DNA of 64,000 nt from Buxus sempervirens (GCA_947561395.2 OX387186.1:41125220-41189219), one strand, 5' to 3'. Numbered from the stretch's first letter, positions 10,397 through 23,269 are shown. Notes: generated by a model not told the origin, from the letters alone. Program-made: numbers and translations.

Positions 10397-10412
10397 ACTG
10401 CCCCTCTTTGCT
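10397..10412 (-). promoter_or_regulatory. polypurine tract of the Tat element
   Basis: On the minus strand AGCAAAGAGGGGCAGT directly precedes the TGTAGACACC start of the 3' LTR. This is the expected plus-strand primer and confirms minus-strand orientation of the element. Confidence 0.75.
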
Positions 10413-11223
10413 GGAGTTGTAGCACAATGAACAGCAAAGAATAGACACAACTCAAAATTGCGCGTTTGAAAGACACCTCATTAATTGAACTTGCTTTGGT
10501 CAAACAAATGAGTGATAAAAAATATGGATTTGAAGATAGCCAATGAAACCCCTGCTGTGTATAGTTTGACGGGGGTGGCGTCTCTTCCTTATCTCAGATT
10601 TCTTTGAGCTCTCGTGGCTATGAAAAGAAATCTGAGACAAGCAAATTTTGAAAAGAATGTGGATTTAAAATTGACCTCTGCAAACTCAATTGCTTTTGAT
10701 GTTTTTCAACAATAAGGAAGGAAATATTTTATTGAATTTTCCTGATTGATTTTCTTATTTGATTTACCTGGGTGCCATTTGATGCCCAAACCTGTGCTTG
10801 AATATTCTGCAACTTGCTTTTGCTTCTTCATCTTCTTGCTCTCTCAATAAGGATGTATGTGCCATTGCTGCCCATAGCCTGTCTTCATTCTTTTCAACTA
10901 CCCAAGTGAATGCCTCTTCTTGATTGATGGATTTGAAAATCATGATCTGTTGATCTAACCTCATGCCCTTACACCCCATGACCTCTCATTCATGCCTTCT
11001 TACTGCTCAAGTAAAATCCTCCTTCAAAATTGGAAACCTTTGTTTAAAGGAGAAAACATGCAACTGCTTCAAAGCTTCTTCTTTTTTTTTTCTTTCAACT
11101 CCGAAGACTAAGGCCTGACTGCTTCTTCCAGATGCTGTAATTTATTTTAATGAAAACCCAGAGGGAAAGGCATTGAGCATGCAGGTTTTGATTGTTTGAA
11201 GTAGTATTTTCCCTCAGCAGAGA

Positions 11224-11391
11224 TGATCCTCTTTTTTCCCTTTTTTTTCTTCTTTTTCTCTTTCTTCTTTTTTTCTTTTCCTTTTTATTCTCTTTTTTTT
11301 TCTTTTCTTTTCTCTTTTTTTTTTCTCTTTTTTTCTTTTTTCTTTTTCTCTTTTTCCTTTTTTTTTTATTTTTGCTTTTTTTTTTTTACAA
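11224..11391. repeat. long T/C tract
   Basis: About 170 bases of almost pure T and C, mostly TTTTC units. On the coding (minus) strand it is a purine tract in the 3' untranslated part of the Tat element. The F/L-rich open frame on the plus strand is a composition artefact. Confidence 0.8.
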
Positions 11392-11480
11392 TATACTGAA
11401 ATATCCTTCCTCCTTTGCAGCTTTGGTTACTTGACTACCTGAGTCAGATTGAGGAGATCAATTGACATTTCTTCCCAAGC

Positions 11481-12314
11481 TTGAAGGTTCCCATCTGGAT
11501 GAGCAATCGGGGGTGTCCCGATATTCCAGGGGGCAAACAGGGCTGGTTCACTTTCTTGGGTTCACTTCAGGATGACCAGGTGAGGTGGCCTGGTACTTAT
11601 CAACCCAATGCAGAGACTGTGATTAGCTTCCGAGACCGCAACTTTCTGGTTCTGGCTGGCCTGAGACATGTGGTGCTTTACCTTCCTTTGAGGGTCCTTC
11701 GTCAGTTCAGAGCAACCCAGGGGATTATAATCCCAAGTGGATATGAGGACCACCTTGGGCCACTTTCTCCAGCTACCATGAAGCTGAATGCTTGGTTGAT
11801 GAGGGAGTGGTCTTATGTTCGCTTCATGCAGGGTCCAGTCTTTTCAGAGTCCCATGTGAAGGACTACCTCTTCTAAATCAGGGAGCAGATACAGAGTCAG
11901 GCCTCAGTACCTGAAGATTCTCCTGCGGTTTTGGCTCCTACTTATGAGGATATCTTGGAGTCTGAGAGAGCTTCTCACTGGCGCCTTCAGCAGATATGGG
12001 TACGAGAGGCCCAGGAGCTTAGGATACGGGGCCTTGACATGGAAAGGCCACTTGCAGAGCAGGTATCCCGCCGTCTCGCTATGGAAAAACAACTTGAGGA
12101 GCATAGGCAGGCTCGCTGTCTTGAAGTCCGATCACTGCGGCAGAAGCACCAGGATGCTTTAGCCAGCCTTAGGAGCATGCAGATTAGGCAGACTCTTTCA
12201 GATGAGGTTATTTCCTTCTTGAGTGATCCCGCTGCAGAGGGGGATTCTGGAGTCATTGCAGCTCAGGCAGCTCGGATTCGGGAGCTTGAGGAGCGGCTAG
12301 GAGACAGAGACTAG
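11481..12314 (+). pseudogene. antisense extra ORF of the Tat element
   Basis: A 277-codon frame on the strand opposite to gag-pol, between integrase and the 3' LTR. One in-frame TAA (11874-11876) separates two blocks that share a frame. The first block is globular (motifs such as GRYQPN-like GTYQPNAETVISFRDRN and GYEDHLGPLSPATM). The second is a charged coiled-coil rich in E, R, L and Q (about 11940-12310). Reverse-oriented additional ORFs in this position are known in Tat elements such as Grande and Retand; their function is unknown. The first block has a distant feel of plant mobile-domain proteins, but that is my impression only. No start upstream of the first ATG was found. Confidence 0.6.
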
Positions 12315-13260
12315 CTTTATTTCCTGCACACATTTTTTTTCTACCTTCGTACAAAAGCAAACTCCAATAGTGGAAAAACAAAGGATTTAATTCAAAATAG
12401 AATTTTTATATTATTGGCCTCAGAATGCTCAGATGCTTGTAAAAACAAAGGTTTTATGAAAAGTATTTGATTTCTCATCACTGGCCAAAGTATAATTTTT
12501 CCTTTTTATATATATATTTTTTGTATTTTTTTGAAATTTGGTCCATGCACTTAATCACCTATAATTAAAGGAATTAGAACCAGATTAAATAATGAAAAGG
12601 GTAGTCCAAAAAATAATGAGGGATCAGAACCGTCCATCTTATGACCTTTAGAGTCATCCCCAAATGCCAAAACTGATCCATTCTGCTCATGCCGATTTTG
12701 CTTCAATCTCAGATCTCTATGATCAACTCAACCTTTGATTTTTCTTCATTCATTTTTTTGCTTTTTTTTTATTTCTTTTTGCCAATATTGCCCCTAGCGC
12801 CAGTTACGGTTTTCACTAGGGCCGGCTTCTGTATTCCGTCATCACCAATCTTACTCTGACATTTGAATGAACAAACTAAGATCACCGAGGGCTTAAAAAT
12901 AGGACGAAACAAAGGCTAGGCTTGGTTTATGAAAAAGAGGGTATTAAAGGCCCAAAAATTTTCAAGTGTGGAAATAGGTCAATCGGACTTACAGTCATGA
13001 TGAATTTAACCCTTTTTCCCCAAATTTCCTTCTTTGCATCTTTTTTCACACTTGGCTTTCGTTTGCCATTTTTCATTGCTTTTCCTCTTTTTTTTTCTTT
13101 TTTCCTTAATTTTTGCCCCAATTAATTTTGCCCCAATTGACTGTAAATCCGGTTTAGGTTTATCAAAGAAACGAACCGGCTCAATTTGGCTAGACTAGGG
13201 ATTCAAATTTTGAAGGAAATAAAGAAAGATGGCCTCGGATCATTTCCTAGAAATATTCAC
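12315..13260. other. non-coding 3' region of Tat element
   Basis: AT-rich, with T/C-rich patches (about 13015-13110). No coding frame with family motifs was found. It lies between the antisense ORF and the integrase end. Confidence 0.6.
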
Positions 13261-16200
13261 TCAAGGAAAATACCTTTTTACTGCATCGGAGTTAATTGGC
13301 TCAGGAAAATCTGACCCATCCATTTCTGCTAAGATGAGTGCATCCCTTGACAGGACCTTCTTGACGACATAAAGCCCTTCCCAATTAGGCTTGAACTTAC
13401 CACGAGGGTCTTCCAAAAATGGTAGAATTTTCTTTAGAACTAGGTTTCCTTCTTGGAAAGTTTTGGGCCTCACTTTCTTATTGTAGGCCCGGGCCATTCT
13501 CTTTTGGTACAACTGGCCATGACATAGTGCTTTTAACCGCTTTTCTTCTATTAGGTTGAGTTGATCATGTCTTGACTGTACCCATTCGGCTTCTTCCAGT
13601 TCTGCTTCCATGAGCACTCTGAGTGATGGGATTTCTACTTCCACTGGCAAGGCTGCTTCCATTCCATAGACTAGGGAATACGGGGTTGCGCCAGTTGAAG
13701 TTCAGATTGAGGTTCTGTAGGCATGTAGAGCAAGTGGCAGCATTTCGTGCCAATCCTTGTAGCTTACTACCATCTTTTGAATGATTTTCTTTATATTCTT
13801 ATTTGCTGCTTCCACTGCCCCATTCATCTTTGGCCTGTACGGAGCTGACTTGTGGTGGGTGATCTGAAATTGCTCACACATCTTCTTCATGTCCTTGTTC
13901 TTAATATTTGAAACATTGTCTGATACTATGGCACTTGGTAGTCCATAGCGACAAATGATATTGTGCTTCAAAAACTTAATGACATGGTTGCTTGTGATAT
14001 TTGCATATGATGCTGCTTCCACCCATTTAGTGAAGTAATCAATTGCCACCAGGATGAATCTGTGCCCGTTCGATGCCTTAGGGGAGATCATGCCAATAAC
14101 ATCTATGCCCCACATAGAGACGGGCCATGGGGATGTCATGTTGTGCAACTCACCCGGGGGTGCATGCTTATTATCTGCATAGATTTGACATTGATGGCAC
14201 CTTCTGACATGTATACAACAATCATGTTCCATGGTCGACCAGTAGTAGCCCAGCCTCAAGATCTTCTTTGCCAGCATGTGCCCGCTCATGTGGGGCCCAC
14301 AAACTCCTCCATGTACAGTTTTAATCAGTCTTTCCGATTCCGTCTTGGCTACACATCTGAGCAGAATATTGTTATGTGACCTCTTGTACAAATGTCCACC
14401 ACATAGCAGAAACTGACCCGCCAACCTCTGTATTGTCCTCTTCTCAGTAGCAGTGGCATTTTCTGGTAGACTCCGATTGTTCAAGAAATTTTTGATATCT
14501 TGAAACCATGGTGTTTCTTCTTCTAGCGCTCCCTCTAGAACGAGACAGTAAGCCGGTTCATCTCGGACCTCAATTTCTAGTGGTCTGATGTCTACTCCTT
14601 CTGGTATGCTGACCATTGAAGCCAATGTTGCTAGAGCATCTGCAAACTGATTCTTGGCCCTTGGCATATAGTTGAAGGAAATTCGAGTGAAATTTGTGCT
14701 TATTTCTTCCAAGTACTGGTGATAGGGGATCAATTTGTGATCCTTGGTTTTCCACTCACCAGTTGTTTGGAAGATGATAAGACTCGAATCCCCGTATACG
14801 TCAAGTTCCTTTACTCCATGATCCATGGCTGCTTGCAATCCAATTATGCATGCTTCATATTCTGCTATGTTATTGGTGCACTGGAATCTCAACTTGACTG
14901 CAATTGGGATATGTGAACCATCTGGTTTAACCAAGACTGCCCTTATTCCGTTTCCATTCATATTGGCGGCCCCATCAAAGAACATCTGCCAAGAACTCTC
15001 ACTTTCCTCCTCTTCAGTGTACAGAATTGCCTCATCTGGAAAGTTGGTCTTCAAGGGTTGGTATTCTGGCAGAGGATGTGCAGCTAGGTGGTCAGCTATG
15101 GCTTGACCCTTGATCGCCTTCTGGGTGATGTATGTGAGGTCAAACTCGGACAGTAGTAGTTGCCACTTTGCTGTCCTGCCAGTCAGTGCCGGTTTCTCAA
15201 ATAAATACTTCAGCGGGTCCATCCGGGATATCAATAGTGTGGAGTGACTAAGGAAGTAATGCCTTAGCCTCTGAGTTGCCCACACTAGAGCACAACAGGT
15301 CTTTTCCAATGGTGAGTACTTGGCTTCATATTCCGTGAATTTTTTACTCAGATAGTAAATTGCCCTTTCTTTTCTTCCAGTCTCATCATGCTGCCCCAAG
15401 ACACATCCCATCGACGTTTCCAACAGTGACAAGTACAGGATCAGTGGTCTTCCTGGAGTTGGTGGCACTAGTACAGGTGGGTTCAGTAAATATTCCTTGA
15501 TCGTATCGAAGGCCTGCTGGCAATCGTCATTCCAAACCGTCGGGTTATCCTTCCTCAGAAGCTTGAAAATTGGTTCACAGATAGCCGTGAGCTACACTAT
15601 GAACCGGCTTATGTACTGAATTCTTCCAAGAAAGCCCTTGACCTCCTTCTCGGTTCTGGGTGCTAGCATTTCGATTATGGCCTTGGCTTTAGCCGGGTCA
15701 ATTTCAATTCCTCTTCGGCTCACTATAAACCCCAGCAACTTCCCTGATGTAGCCCCAAAGACGCACTTAGCCGGGTTAAGCTGTAGACTGTACTTCTTGA
15801 GCCGATCAAACACTTTCTTCAGATTGATCAAGTGGTCCTTCTCTTTGCATGATTTGGCAATCATATCATCCACGTAGACCTCCATCTCCTTATGGATCAT
15901 GTCATGGAATAGTGCAGTCATGGTCCGCTGGTATGTTGCCCCAGCGTTTTTAAGTCCAAACGGCATGACCGTGTAGTGGAATGTGCCCCAAGGTGTGATA
16001 AATGCTGTTTTCTCTTGATCTTCCTTAGCCATCTTGATCTGATTATATCCAGAGAAACCATCCATGAACGAGAATAGGCTATGTGCCGCAGTATTATCCA
16101 CTAAGATGTCTATGTGTGGAAGCGGAAAATCATCCTTTGGGCTTGCCTTATTCAAATCTCTGTAGTACACGCACATTCTGACTTTCCCGTCCTTCTTTGG

Positions 16201-16848
16201 TACCGGCACTATGTTTGCGAGCCACTCAGGGTACGTAGAGACTGCAAAAAATCTGGCTTGAAATTGTTTGACCACTTCGTCCTTGACCTTCAAGGTCCAT
16301 TCCGGCTTCAATCTTCTCAGCTTCTGCTTAATTGGCTTAACCCCTGGCAAAATTGGCAACTTGTGCACCACCATGTCAGTGTCCAACCCCGGCATGTCCC
16401 GATACGACCAAGCAAACACATCCTTGTAATCTGCCAAGAACTGTGACATTTCATTTTTCTGCACATCAGACAAGCATGACCCGATTTTCACAATTTTTGG
16501 GTCCTCTTCGGTCCCAAGATTTATGGATATGGTCTCCTCAATATTAGGTTGGACCCCCTTTTCATGACGTTCCAATTGGTATTCAATTTCTTTTGGAACG
16601 TCTTCTTCTTCGACCTCGGTCTCTTCTTCGATCCCCATGAGGTCAAAGTCGAGCTCAAGGTCGAAGTCATATTCAACCTGGTCCAATTCGGTTTGATTAT
16701 ATGGTTCATAAGTGGTTTGGACCTTTTTGAAAAATTTAAATTTTCTAGAAAAAATAGAAAAATCTTTTTGGGTTTTTTGTGGGCCTTCTAAACATAATTC
16801 CCCTGAAGACGAAGGCCCATTAGAACCTTCAGGGAAATGGCATTCCAC
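13261..16848 (-). pseudogene. Tat pol: reverse transcriptase, dual RNase H, integrase
   Basis: One frame of about 1,195 codons broken by two stops (plus-strand 15592-15594 and 13702-13704). Order from the N-terminus: acidic linker; RT with FMDGFSGYNQIKMA, MPFGLKNAGATYQR and the catalytic box VYVDDMIAKS (near 15860); first gypsy RNase H (about 15480-15080); a second, archaeal-type RNase H with FFDGAANMNGNGIRAVL and YGDSSLIIFQTTGEW (about 14990-14700); integrase zinc finger H..H..CHQC (about 14330-14180) and DDE core with WGIDVIG, VSDN and AVEAANK (about 14115-13795). The C-terminal part ends VKRYFP. Two RNase H domains and these RT motifs place it in the Tat clade. All other catalytic residues I checked are present, so decay is recent or limited. 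The protein would copy the element RNA and integrate the DNA. Confidence 0.92.
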
Positions 16849-18230
16849 TATTGGAGTTTTTTTTTGGAAGCCGCGTCAGTTTGCCACACAGACGCTGCTT
16901 CAAAGGTAAGGGGAGTTTCCTCCCAATTGTTTAATACAAAATTTTTGGGAGTAGGGGAAATAGGGAAAGTCTGCTCCTCAAGCCCCGCGTCCGATGCCAT
17001 CATTACCGGGTGGGTACTGCCCTTTTCTGCTACGGGGCCCAGTCCAGATATAACCTCACCCGGAATCTTCACTGCGGCCCAGTCAATGAAAGGTAGCTCG
17101 TTGTCACTACCAGTTTTCTCGCCTTCGGTCATGGCGAAGAAAGCCCCCACATCTTCAGAGAAGTCTGTCCGCTGCTCTGGTTGTGGCCCAGGCCCATCGG
17201 CTGCTCCCAGTATAGGAGATGGGTTGTATGGTTGCAAGGCCGAAACAAAAGGCTTTTGAAATGGATTGATGTTGTAGTAGGGAGGTTTTGACTGGTCCAT
17301 GGGAGGAGATATTTGGATTGTATAAGAGGGTTTTGGGAAGCTTTCCCTTAAATGAGGGAGTTTTCCTTTGCTTCTTTCCTCTCCTTCTTCATGCTTCATC
17401 CTCCTCCATCCTCTGGGCTTGAAGCCCAACCCTACTTTAGGGATCAGTTTCTTAGCCGTGATTGGCTCCACCATCCCCTGCAAATTGATTCCCAGGCCTT
17501 TCCCCGGGTGAAAGTGGTATTTCTCCATCACTTTCTTTATCATTTCTTCTGCAGTGGTCCCCTTTTCCTTCTTTTTCTCACACTCCCCAGGTATGAAATT
17601 TACTGTCTCAAATTGAAATGAGTGGAATGCAATCTTGTCGACAGTCAAGTCTACATTGATTAAGGGTACATCAGGTGACACGATGGGCGGCACCAAGTTT
17701 TCGGCTAGGACTGTTATCACCCTTTGGTGGAGCGTGGATGGTATTGCCCTAGCCGAATGTATCCACGGCCTCCCTAGGAGCAGATTGAAGGCGGGTATAT
17801 CCATCACCTCAAATGTGATGTTGAAGATATTCGGCCCAATTGTGACCGGCAGTTCAATCTCCCCTAGGGAGTGGGTCTTGGAGCTATCAAAAGCCCTCAC
17901 TATTCTCCCATTCTGCTTGATTCTTGACTGGTCCAGACCAAGCTTGGTAAAAGTGATTAACGGGCAAACGTTTAACGCCGATCAGTTGTCAATTAGTACC
18001 TGTGCAATCATGCAGCCCTTACAAAGCATTGTGATGTGCAAATGGTCAACATGATAACACCCACCTGGGCTGATCTCACCCTCAGAGAAACTTATCACAT
18101 TATGTGACAAGATTTGACCAACCATTTTGCCAAGCTGGTCTGGATCAATGGTCTGGGATACGTGTGCACTCTATAGCACCCTTAACAATGCATCCCTGTG
18201 CTTTTCAGAATTCAACAAAATGCCCAGTAT
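16848..18230 (-). pseudogene. Tat protease and G-patch-like region
   Basis: The upstream part (about 18230-17900) has broken frames but contains VLIDN, a stop, then SALNVCPL. That matches the retropepsin active-site loop with its glycine codon changed to TGA. The open part (17900-16848, 350 codons) continues with the protease C-terminal half (LGEIELPVTIGP, FNLLLGRPWIHSA) and then a G-patch-like motif (HFHPGKGLGINLQG, about 17520-17460), which is known from plant Tat polyproteins. It ends in a proline-rich linker. The frame closes at 16848, exactly where pol opens in another frame, beside a run of nine A on the coding strand (plus-strand T at 16857-16865). Confidence 0.8.
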
Positions 18231-18380
18231 TGAAATCTGGGCCGGGACCTTGTTTAGCTGATCCACAAGATTGAATTCACTTTTTTTTATGATTTTTATG
18301 AGGTCGGCTGCCTCATTTTCTGCACCCTGTGGGGTGTCTTCTCCCACTTTATTTTTTCCTTTTTGTTTTCTTTTTTCATT

Positions 18381-20595
18381 TTATTTTTCTATTTTTTCTT
18401 TTTCCACTTCTGTCTCCTTCTCCTTCTCTTCACCCCCTGCGCATCTCCCTGACCTCGTCATGAGGTTCACCTCCTCCTGGTTCTGGTTACTAACCTTTGG
18501 AACCGTAGCCGTGGTTCCCTCGCTGTAATTCCATGGTACAGCGGCCTCAGAATAGGCTAATTTAGGGATGTTAACCACTAGTGGCTGGAGTTTGGACCGG
18601 GATGTATGGGCCGGTTTAGGGATAGTTTGGGCTGGTTGCACATTCACAACCAAGGGTTGAAGTTTGGATTTATTGGGGACGGAAGAAGTGATGGAGGCAT
18701 TGGTGGGGTCAAGGTTGATGACCAGTGGAGCCTTAGACGGCTTGGATTGGGAATAAATGGGTGGACTGCAATTGACGACCAATGGGGGCCTTGTAGTATT
18801 CATCTGGCCCATCAGAGTAGAGACCCGGCTTAAAAAGGAACTTATGTCCTCAGCAGCTGGATTGTTTTTCTGGGAGACCATGTTGATCTCCTCTTCTTCT
18901 TCTTCTTGGAAAAAACGGACCTGGACAGTGGTCCCTACTGGAGCAATGAGCTATGATGGGTCAAAGGCCCTTCTGGTGGTGGATATGGCTGTGATGGAGT
19001 TGGATGGGCCTGCCCCATTATGGTAAGGCAGAGGGTTCTGCCCAATATCATTCCCAGACGGGGCCGGTGCAGTAGTGTTGAACACTAAGGCCTTCTGGTC
19101 CAACAAGTCCTGGACCGCATGCTTCAATACCCAGCAGGTATCTGTAGAATGCCCCGGTGCACCCATGTGGAAGTCACAGGTGACCGACGTGTCAAAATTT
19201 CTTCCCCTGGTGGCATCCGGGTTGGGCTCTTTCAGAGTCAGGTATTCACCCTTCAGCAAAGTTGGCAGCAGTTGGGAAAGAGATATTGGGAGAGGAGTGA
19301 AAACCCGGTTCTTTCTATTTGCTAACCAGGCCTCTCTTTCCTCCCTGGTAAAGGCCCTCCTTGAGTTTGCTGGTACAGAGGGGGTGAAATTGACATTCAG
19401 CGGGGTCTGGTACGATTGCTGGGCCTGCTGGGCCTGTTGGGGTGCAGAGATATTCACGTGAAGCGGCTTCTTGGCTGGAGGAGCTTGGACCAGATTCACT
19501 TCCCCTTCTTTTCGGGTCCCCGTCTTCTTGAACCCAGTTCCCTTCTTTTGTGCCAGGGAAGCAGCGGAATCAGACTGCCCAATCAAAGTAGAATAATCAA
19601 TAAGCCTTCCTGACCTGACCCCTTCCTCGATCCGGTCCGCTACCTGTACCAGGGCTGCAAAGTTGGTGGTAATCTGACCCACCAAATGGTTATAGAAGGG
19701 CTGCCCCAGTGTGCCCATAAACGTGGAAATCATTTCTGGCTCTTACATAGGTGGCCTGACCTGGGAGGCGGCCTCTCTCCACCTTTTGGCACACTGCCGT
19801 ACTGGCTCATCCTTCCCTTTACTCATCCTCATCATGTCGTACCGGTCTGGCACGATCTCCGAGTTGAATTTATATTGGTCTAGGAAAGCATCAGCTAAAT
19901 CCTTCCATCTCCTGATCCTTCCATGGTCCACTGTAGCGAACCACCTAAGAGCTGACCCGGTCAAACTCCTCTGGAAGAGTTGGATTAATATGCCGTCATC
20001 CCGGCCAAATTGGCATAGGGCCCGCAGTATAATTTTAAATGGCTCATGGGGCAGCCTGTGCCGTCGAACTTGTCGAAGTCCGGGCACTTGAACTTGGCCG
20101 GTAGACATACGTCAGGGTACATGCACAGATCCTCGAAGGTGGTGCCTCCATGGCTGTTTCCTCCCTTCACTTCCTTCAGCTATTCCTGGATCCTTTCTAT
20201 TCTGAGCAGCATTTTCTTTTCCATTTCTTCTCTGGCCTTTACTTTCTCCAGCTCTTTCTCTGATTCTGCTGTATTTTCCCTGATCAGATGGGTTCAGGGA
20301 CTGGTTCAGAAATGGGCTCAGGCATGGGTTGAGCCGGAGGCGGCATGTAGGCCTGCGGTGGTGGTGCCTGATGAGAAGTTGACACTTGATTTTGGGCCTG
20401 GGCCTGTTGGGCCTAAGCCGCCAGTAAGTCTCCCAGCATCTTGGCCAAACCAGCCACTTGCTCCTGCAGTTGAGCAAAGTCTTGAGCGGGGATAGTAGCT
20501 TGGGCTTGGTTCTCTTCAGTGTTCATGGCTCTGGCTTTAGATCTGGTTACGGGAGCAATGGTTGCAAAGAATTGTACCTGGATCAGGAAAAGCAA
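18381..20595 (-). pseudogene. Tat gag (capsid/nucleocapsid)
   Basis: The gene is split by stops and at least one frameshift. The N-terminus lies near 20595 (TRSKARAMN..., then QLQEQVAGLAKML). The capsid core is recognisable as FKCPDFDKFDGTGCPMSHL (about 20110-20050) and, in another frame, FQRSLTGSALRWFATVD (about 19970-19920). A stop lies before EPEMISTFMGTL (about 19745). The zinc-finger-like motif CDFHMGAPGHSTDTCWVLK is near 19170-19110. A basic/proline-rich tail with VPWNYSEG and LMTRSGR follows (about 18540-18440). These motifs are typical of Tat gag. It would form the virus-like particle and bind element RNA. Confidence 0.85.
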
Positions 20596-20725
20596 AGAAA
20601 CATGTCAGCTTCCATTTAATCTGAGTCATACACCTGTAGATAAATGGTTTAGGTGAACACAAGTCCGGATTTATTTGTTTTCTTTTTTGTTTTTGTTTTT
20701 TTTTTGTTTTTTTAATTTTTTGGTG

Positions 20726-21490
20726 TGTTGGAATATTTTAGGGCTTCCAAGGGTCCCGCAGATTTTTGATTTGATTGGTACGAAAAGGACCAACCAAGGG
20801 TTTTTATGGAACATTTTAGGGCTTCCAAAGGTCCCATTTTTTTTTTTGATTTGATTGATAAAAATAACCAACTAAGGTTTTCATGGAATATTCTAGGGCT
20901 TCCAAGTGTCCCACACATGTTTTGATTTGATTGATAAAAATAACCAACCAAAGGTTTCTTGGAATATTCTAGGGCTTCCAAGTGTCCCACAAATGTTTTG
21001 ATTTGATTGATAAAAATAACCAACCAAAGGTTTCTTGGAATATTCTAGGGCTTCCAAGTGTCCCACTTTTTTTGATTTGATTGATAAAAATAACCAACCA
21101 AAGGTTTCTTGGAATATTCTAGGGCTTCCAAGTGTCCCACAATTTTTTAATTTGATTGATAAAAATAACCAACCAAAGGTTTCTTGGAATATTCTAGGGC
21201 TTCCAGAGGTCCCACAATTTTTTTGATTTGATTGATAAAAATAACCAACCAAGGTTTTCATGGAATATTTTAGGGCTTCCAGAGGTCCCACTTTTTTTGA
21301 TTTGATTGATAAAAATAACCAACCAAAGTTTTCTTGGAATATTCTAGGGCTTCCAAGTGTCCCACAAATGTTTTAATTTGATTGATAAAAATAACCAACC
21401 AAAGGTTTCTTGGAATATTCTAGGGCTTCCAAGTGTCCCACAAATGTTTTGATTTGATTGGAAAAAATAACCAACCAAAGGTTTCTGTTT
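20726..21490. repeat. ~76 bp tandem repeat, about ten copies
   Basis: The unit runs GGAATATTCTAGGGCTTCCAAGTGTCCCACAAATG... then TTTGATTTGATTGATAAAAATAACCAACCAAAGG. Starts recur near 20729, 20807, 20884, 20959, 21035, 21110, 21186, 21261, 21337 and 21412. Copies at the gag-proximal end are the most diverged. The array lies in the untranslated leader between PBS and gag. The repetitive peptides seen on both strands follow from the array and are not genes. Confidence 0.93.
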
Positions 21491-21775
21491 TTTTTTTTTT
21501 CAAATTTGCTGAATTTTCTCAGTTTTCTAGTTCAAAAGTTTGACTGACACATGTTTGAATTGAGTTGATATCAAAAAATATGACACCTTAGCTTGCTCTT
21601 TGAGTTTCAACATTGTGTTTAATCTTACAAGAATATATTTTTTTATTTATTTTTTTTTATATTTTTTTTGAAACATTTTTATATTTTCTTTGGGGTGCCT
21701 AAGGATTATCCACAGTGTTTAGGCATCTTAAGTTTGAAAATTCGGGCTGAAAAAGCCAATTTATGCATTTTCTGC

Positions 21776-21922
21776 ATGTATCCGGTATTAAATACCGGAT
21801 AAGGATATGCCTTATTGTATCCGGTAACAATGACCAGATACCGCATAATCCTTTGTATCCGGTAATATGTACCGGATATGAAGATAATTGTTTTTAACCG
21901 GCCTGAGTTACCGGTTAATGCC
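21776..21922. repeat. hairpin array in Tat leader
   Basis: Palindromes of the same TATCCGGTA...TACCGGATA type as in the LTRs occur here outside the LTR, with arms TATCCGGTATTAAATACCGGATA, TATCCGGTAATATGTACCGGATA and ACCGGCCTGAGTTACCGGT. Confidence 0.8.
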
Positions 21923-22675
21923 GAAATGGCCATTTTTGACTCATTTTTTCACCAGATTAGGTTTTTTTTCCATTCCCACTTGATGTTCACCTTAATTTGA
22001 CCTTCAAAACTTGCCCCAAATTGGGCTTGGACATCATACTTGCAGAATCCCCAAATTCATGAAAAGAAAATGGCTTTACCTTGCCACCTTGTATTACCTT
22101 CAATATGGCATTCATAGTGTACCTTGGCCTGTAGAACATGCAAACGGCCTTCCCACATTTACACCCAATTCCCCAAACGCAATTGTGTACTTTTAGCTGA
22201 AAACGTGTTCCTCCACCTTCAAGCGTATGGTTTTTGGGTTTTGGCTTAATTGGCAACTTAGAATTCAAGTCTAGTGATGCCCGGAATCGAATCACAGATC
22301 CCATTGTCATCACATCATTGATTCAAATTCTAAGGTAAATGTTTTCACTTTCGCTTTCCGAAGTCACGACCTCGGTGCGCCAAGCTACACACATTTATGG
22401 TTCAACTTCCTATAGGTAAAAGGGTAGGTTGTGCAAAGTGTTTATTGTGCTCAAAACAATTTAAAATTGTGGTAACATTCACAACGTCCCAGCCCCTTGC
22501 CACTCTTTTCGTAGCCATGCATTCAATTTCAAGCCAAGGCACATATGACAATATAATGAAGCTAAATACAAGCAAGCAAGAGCCAAAGCAACCAAATATA
22601 CACAAAAATATTACATGCCCAAAAAGTGGTATAAAAACATGTTATTTGGTGCAAACAACAATTAAACCATGGAAG

Positions 22676-23060
22676 CATGCTTGAAACCCAAAAGCATCCC
22701 CTAAAATTCCAGATTTTCATGCTCTTTTTTCATGCTCAAAGTGTACCATTTCTACCCAAATTAAGGCCTATAAATTTAGCACTACTTGACATGATACCAA
22801 AAGTGTTTCAATGAGGTAAAACATGCTTGAAAATGCCCAAAATATACACTAAATTTCCAGATTTTTTTTTCTTTGCTTTCATGCTCAAATCAAGTCCTCC
22901 TATACCCCCAAATCAAAGGCATGGCATCATACAAACATTAAGCACAAAACAAACTTTATTCATGGCAAACATGCTTGAATGCCCAAAATACACACAAAAT
23001 TTCCAGATTTCAAATATTGTATATTTTTTTAGCTCATGGCCTTCAAAACCCAAAATAACA
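22676..23060. repeat. ~147 bp degenerate tandem repeat, three copies
   Basis: CATGCTTGAA...CCCAAAA...ATTTCCAGATTT recurs at 22676, 22822 and 22970 (spacing 146 and 148 bp). It is part of the long leader next to the PBS. Sequence between 21925 and 22675 shows no further feature that I can support. Confidence 0.65.
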
Positions 23061-23269
23061 CATGCTATCACATAGTATAGCTAAGTCATATCACAATATG
23101 GGTTTTCTTTTCAACAAAAATCAAGCAACGTGCTTATGCCTTTATCCATGTGAATTCTCTAGTCATACAAATCAAATTTGAGATTCAAATATACACAAGC
23201 AAAGTAATCAAAATAGCAAGCATTCAAAAGAAAAAGCATGAATATACACAAAATGGCTTAAATCCACAA

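Noticed and set aside
11192-11434. 80-residue open frame rich in F and L
   Set aside because: Produced by a T/C tract; the composition explains the lack of stops.
20671-21291. Overlapping repetitive peptides (GTLGSPRIF and similar)
   Set aside because: They are translations of the 76 bp tandem array in the retrotransposon leader.
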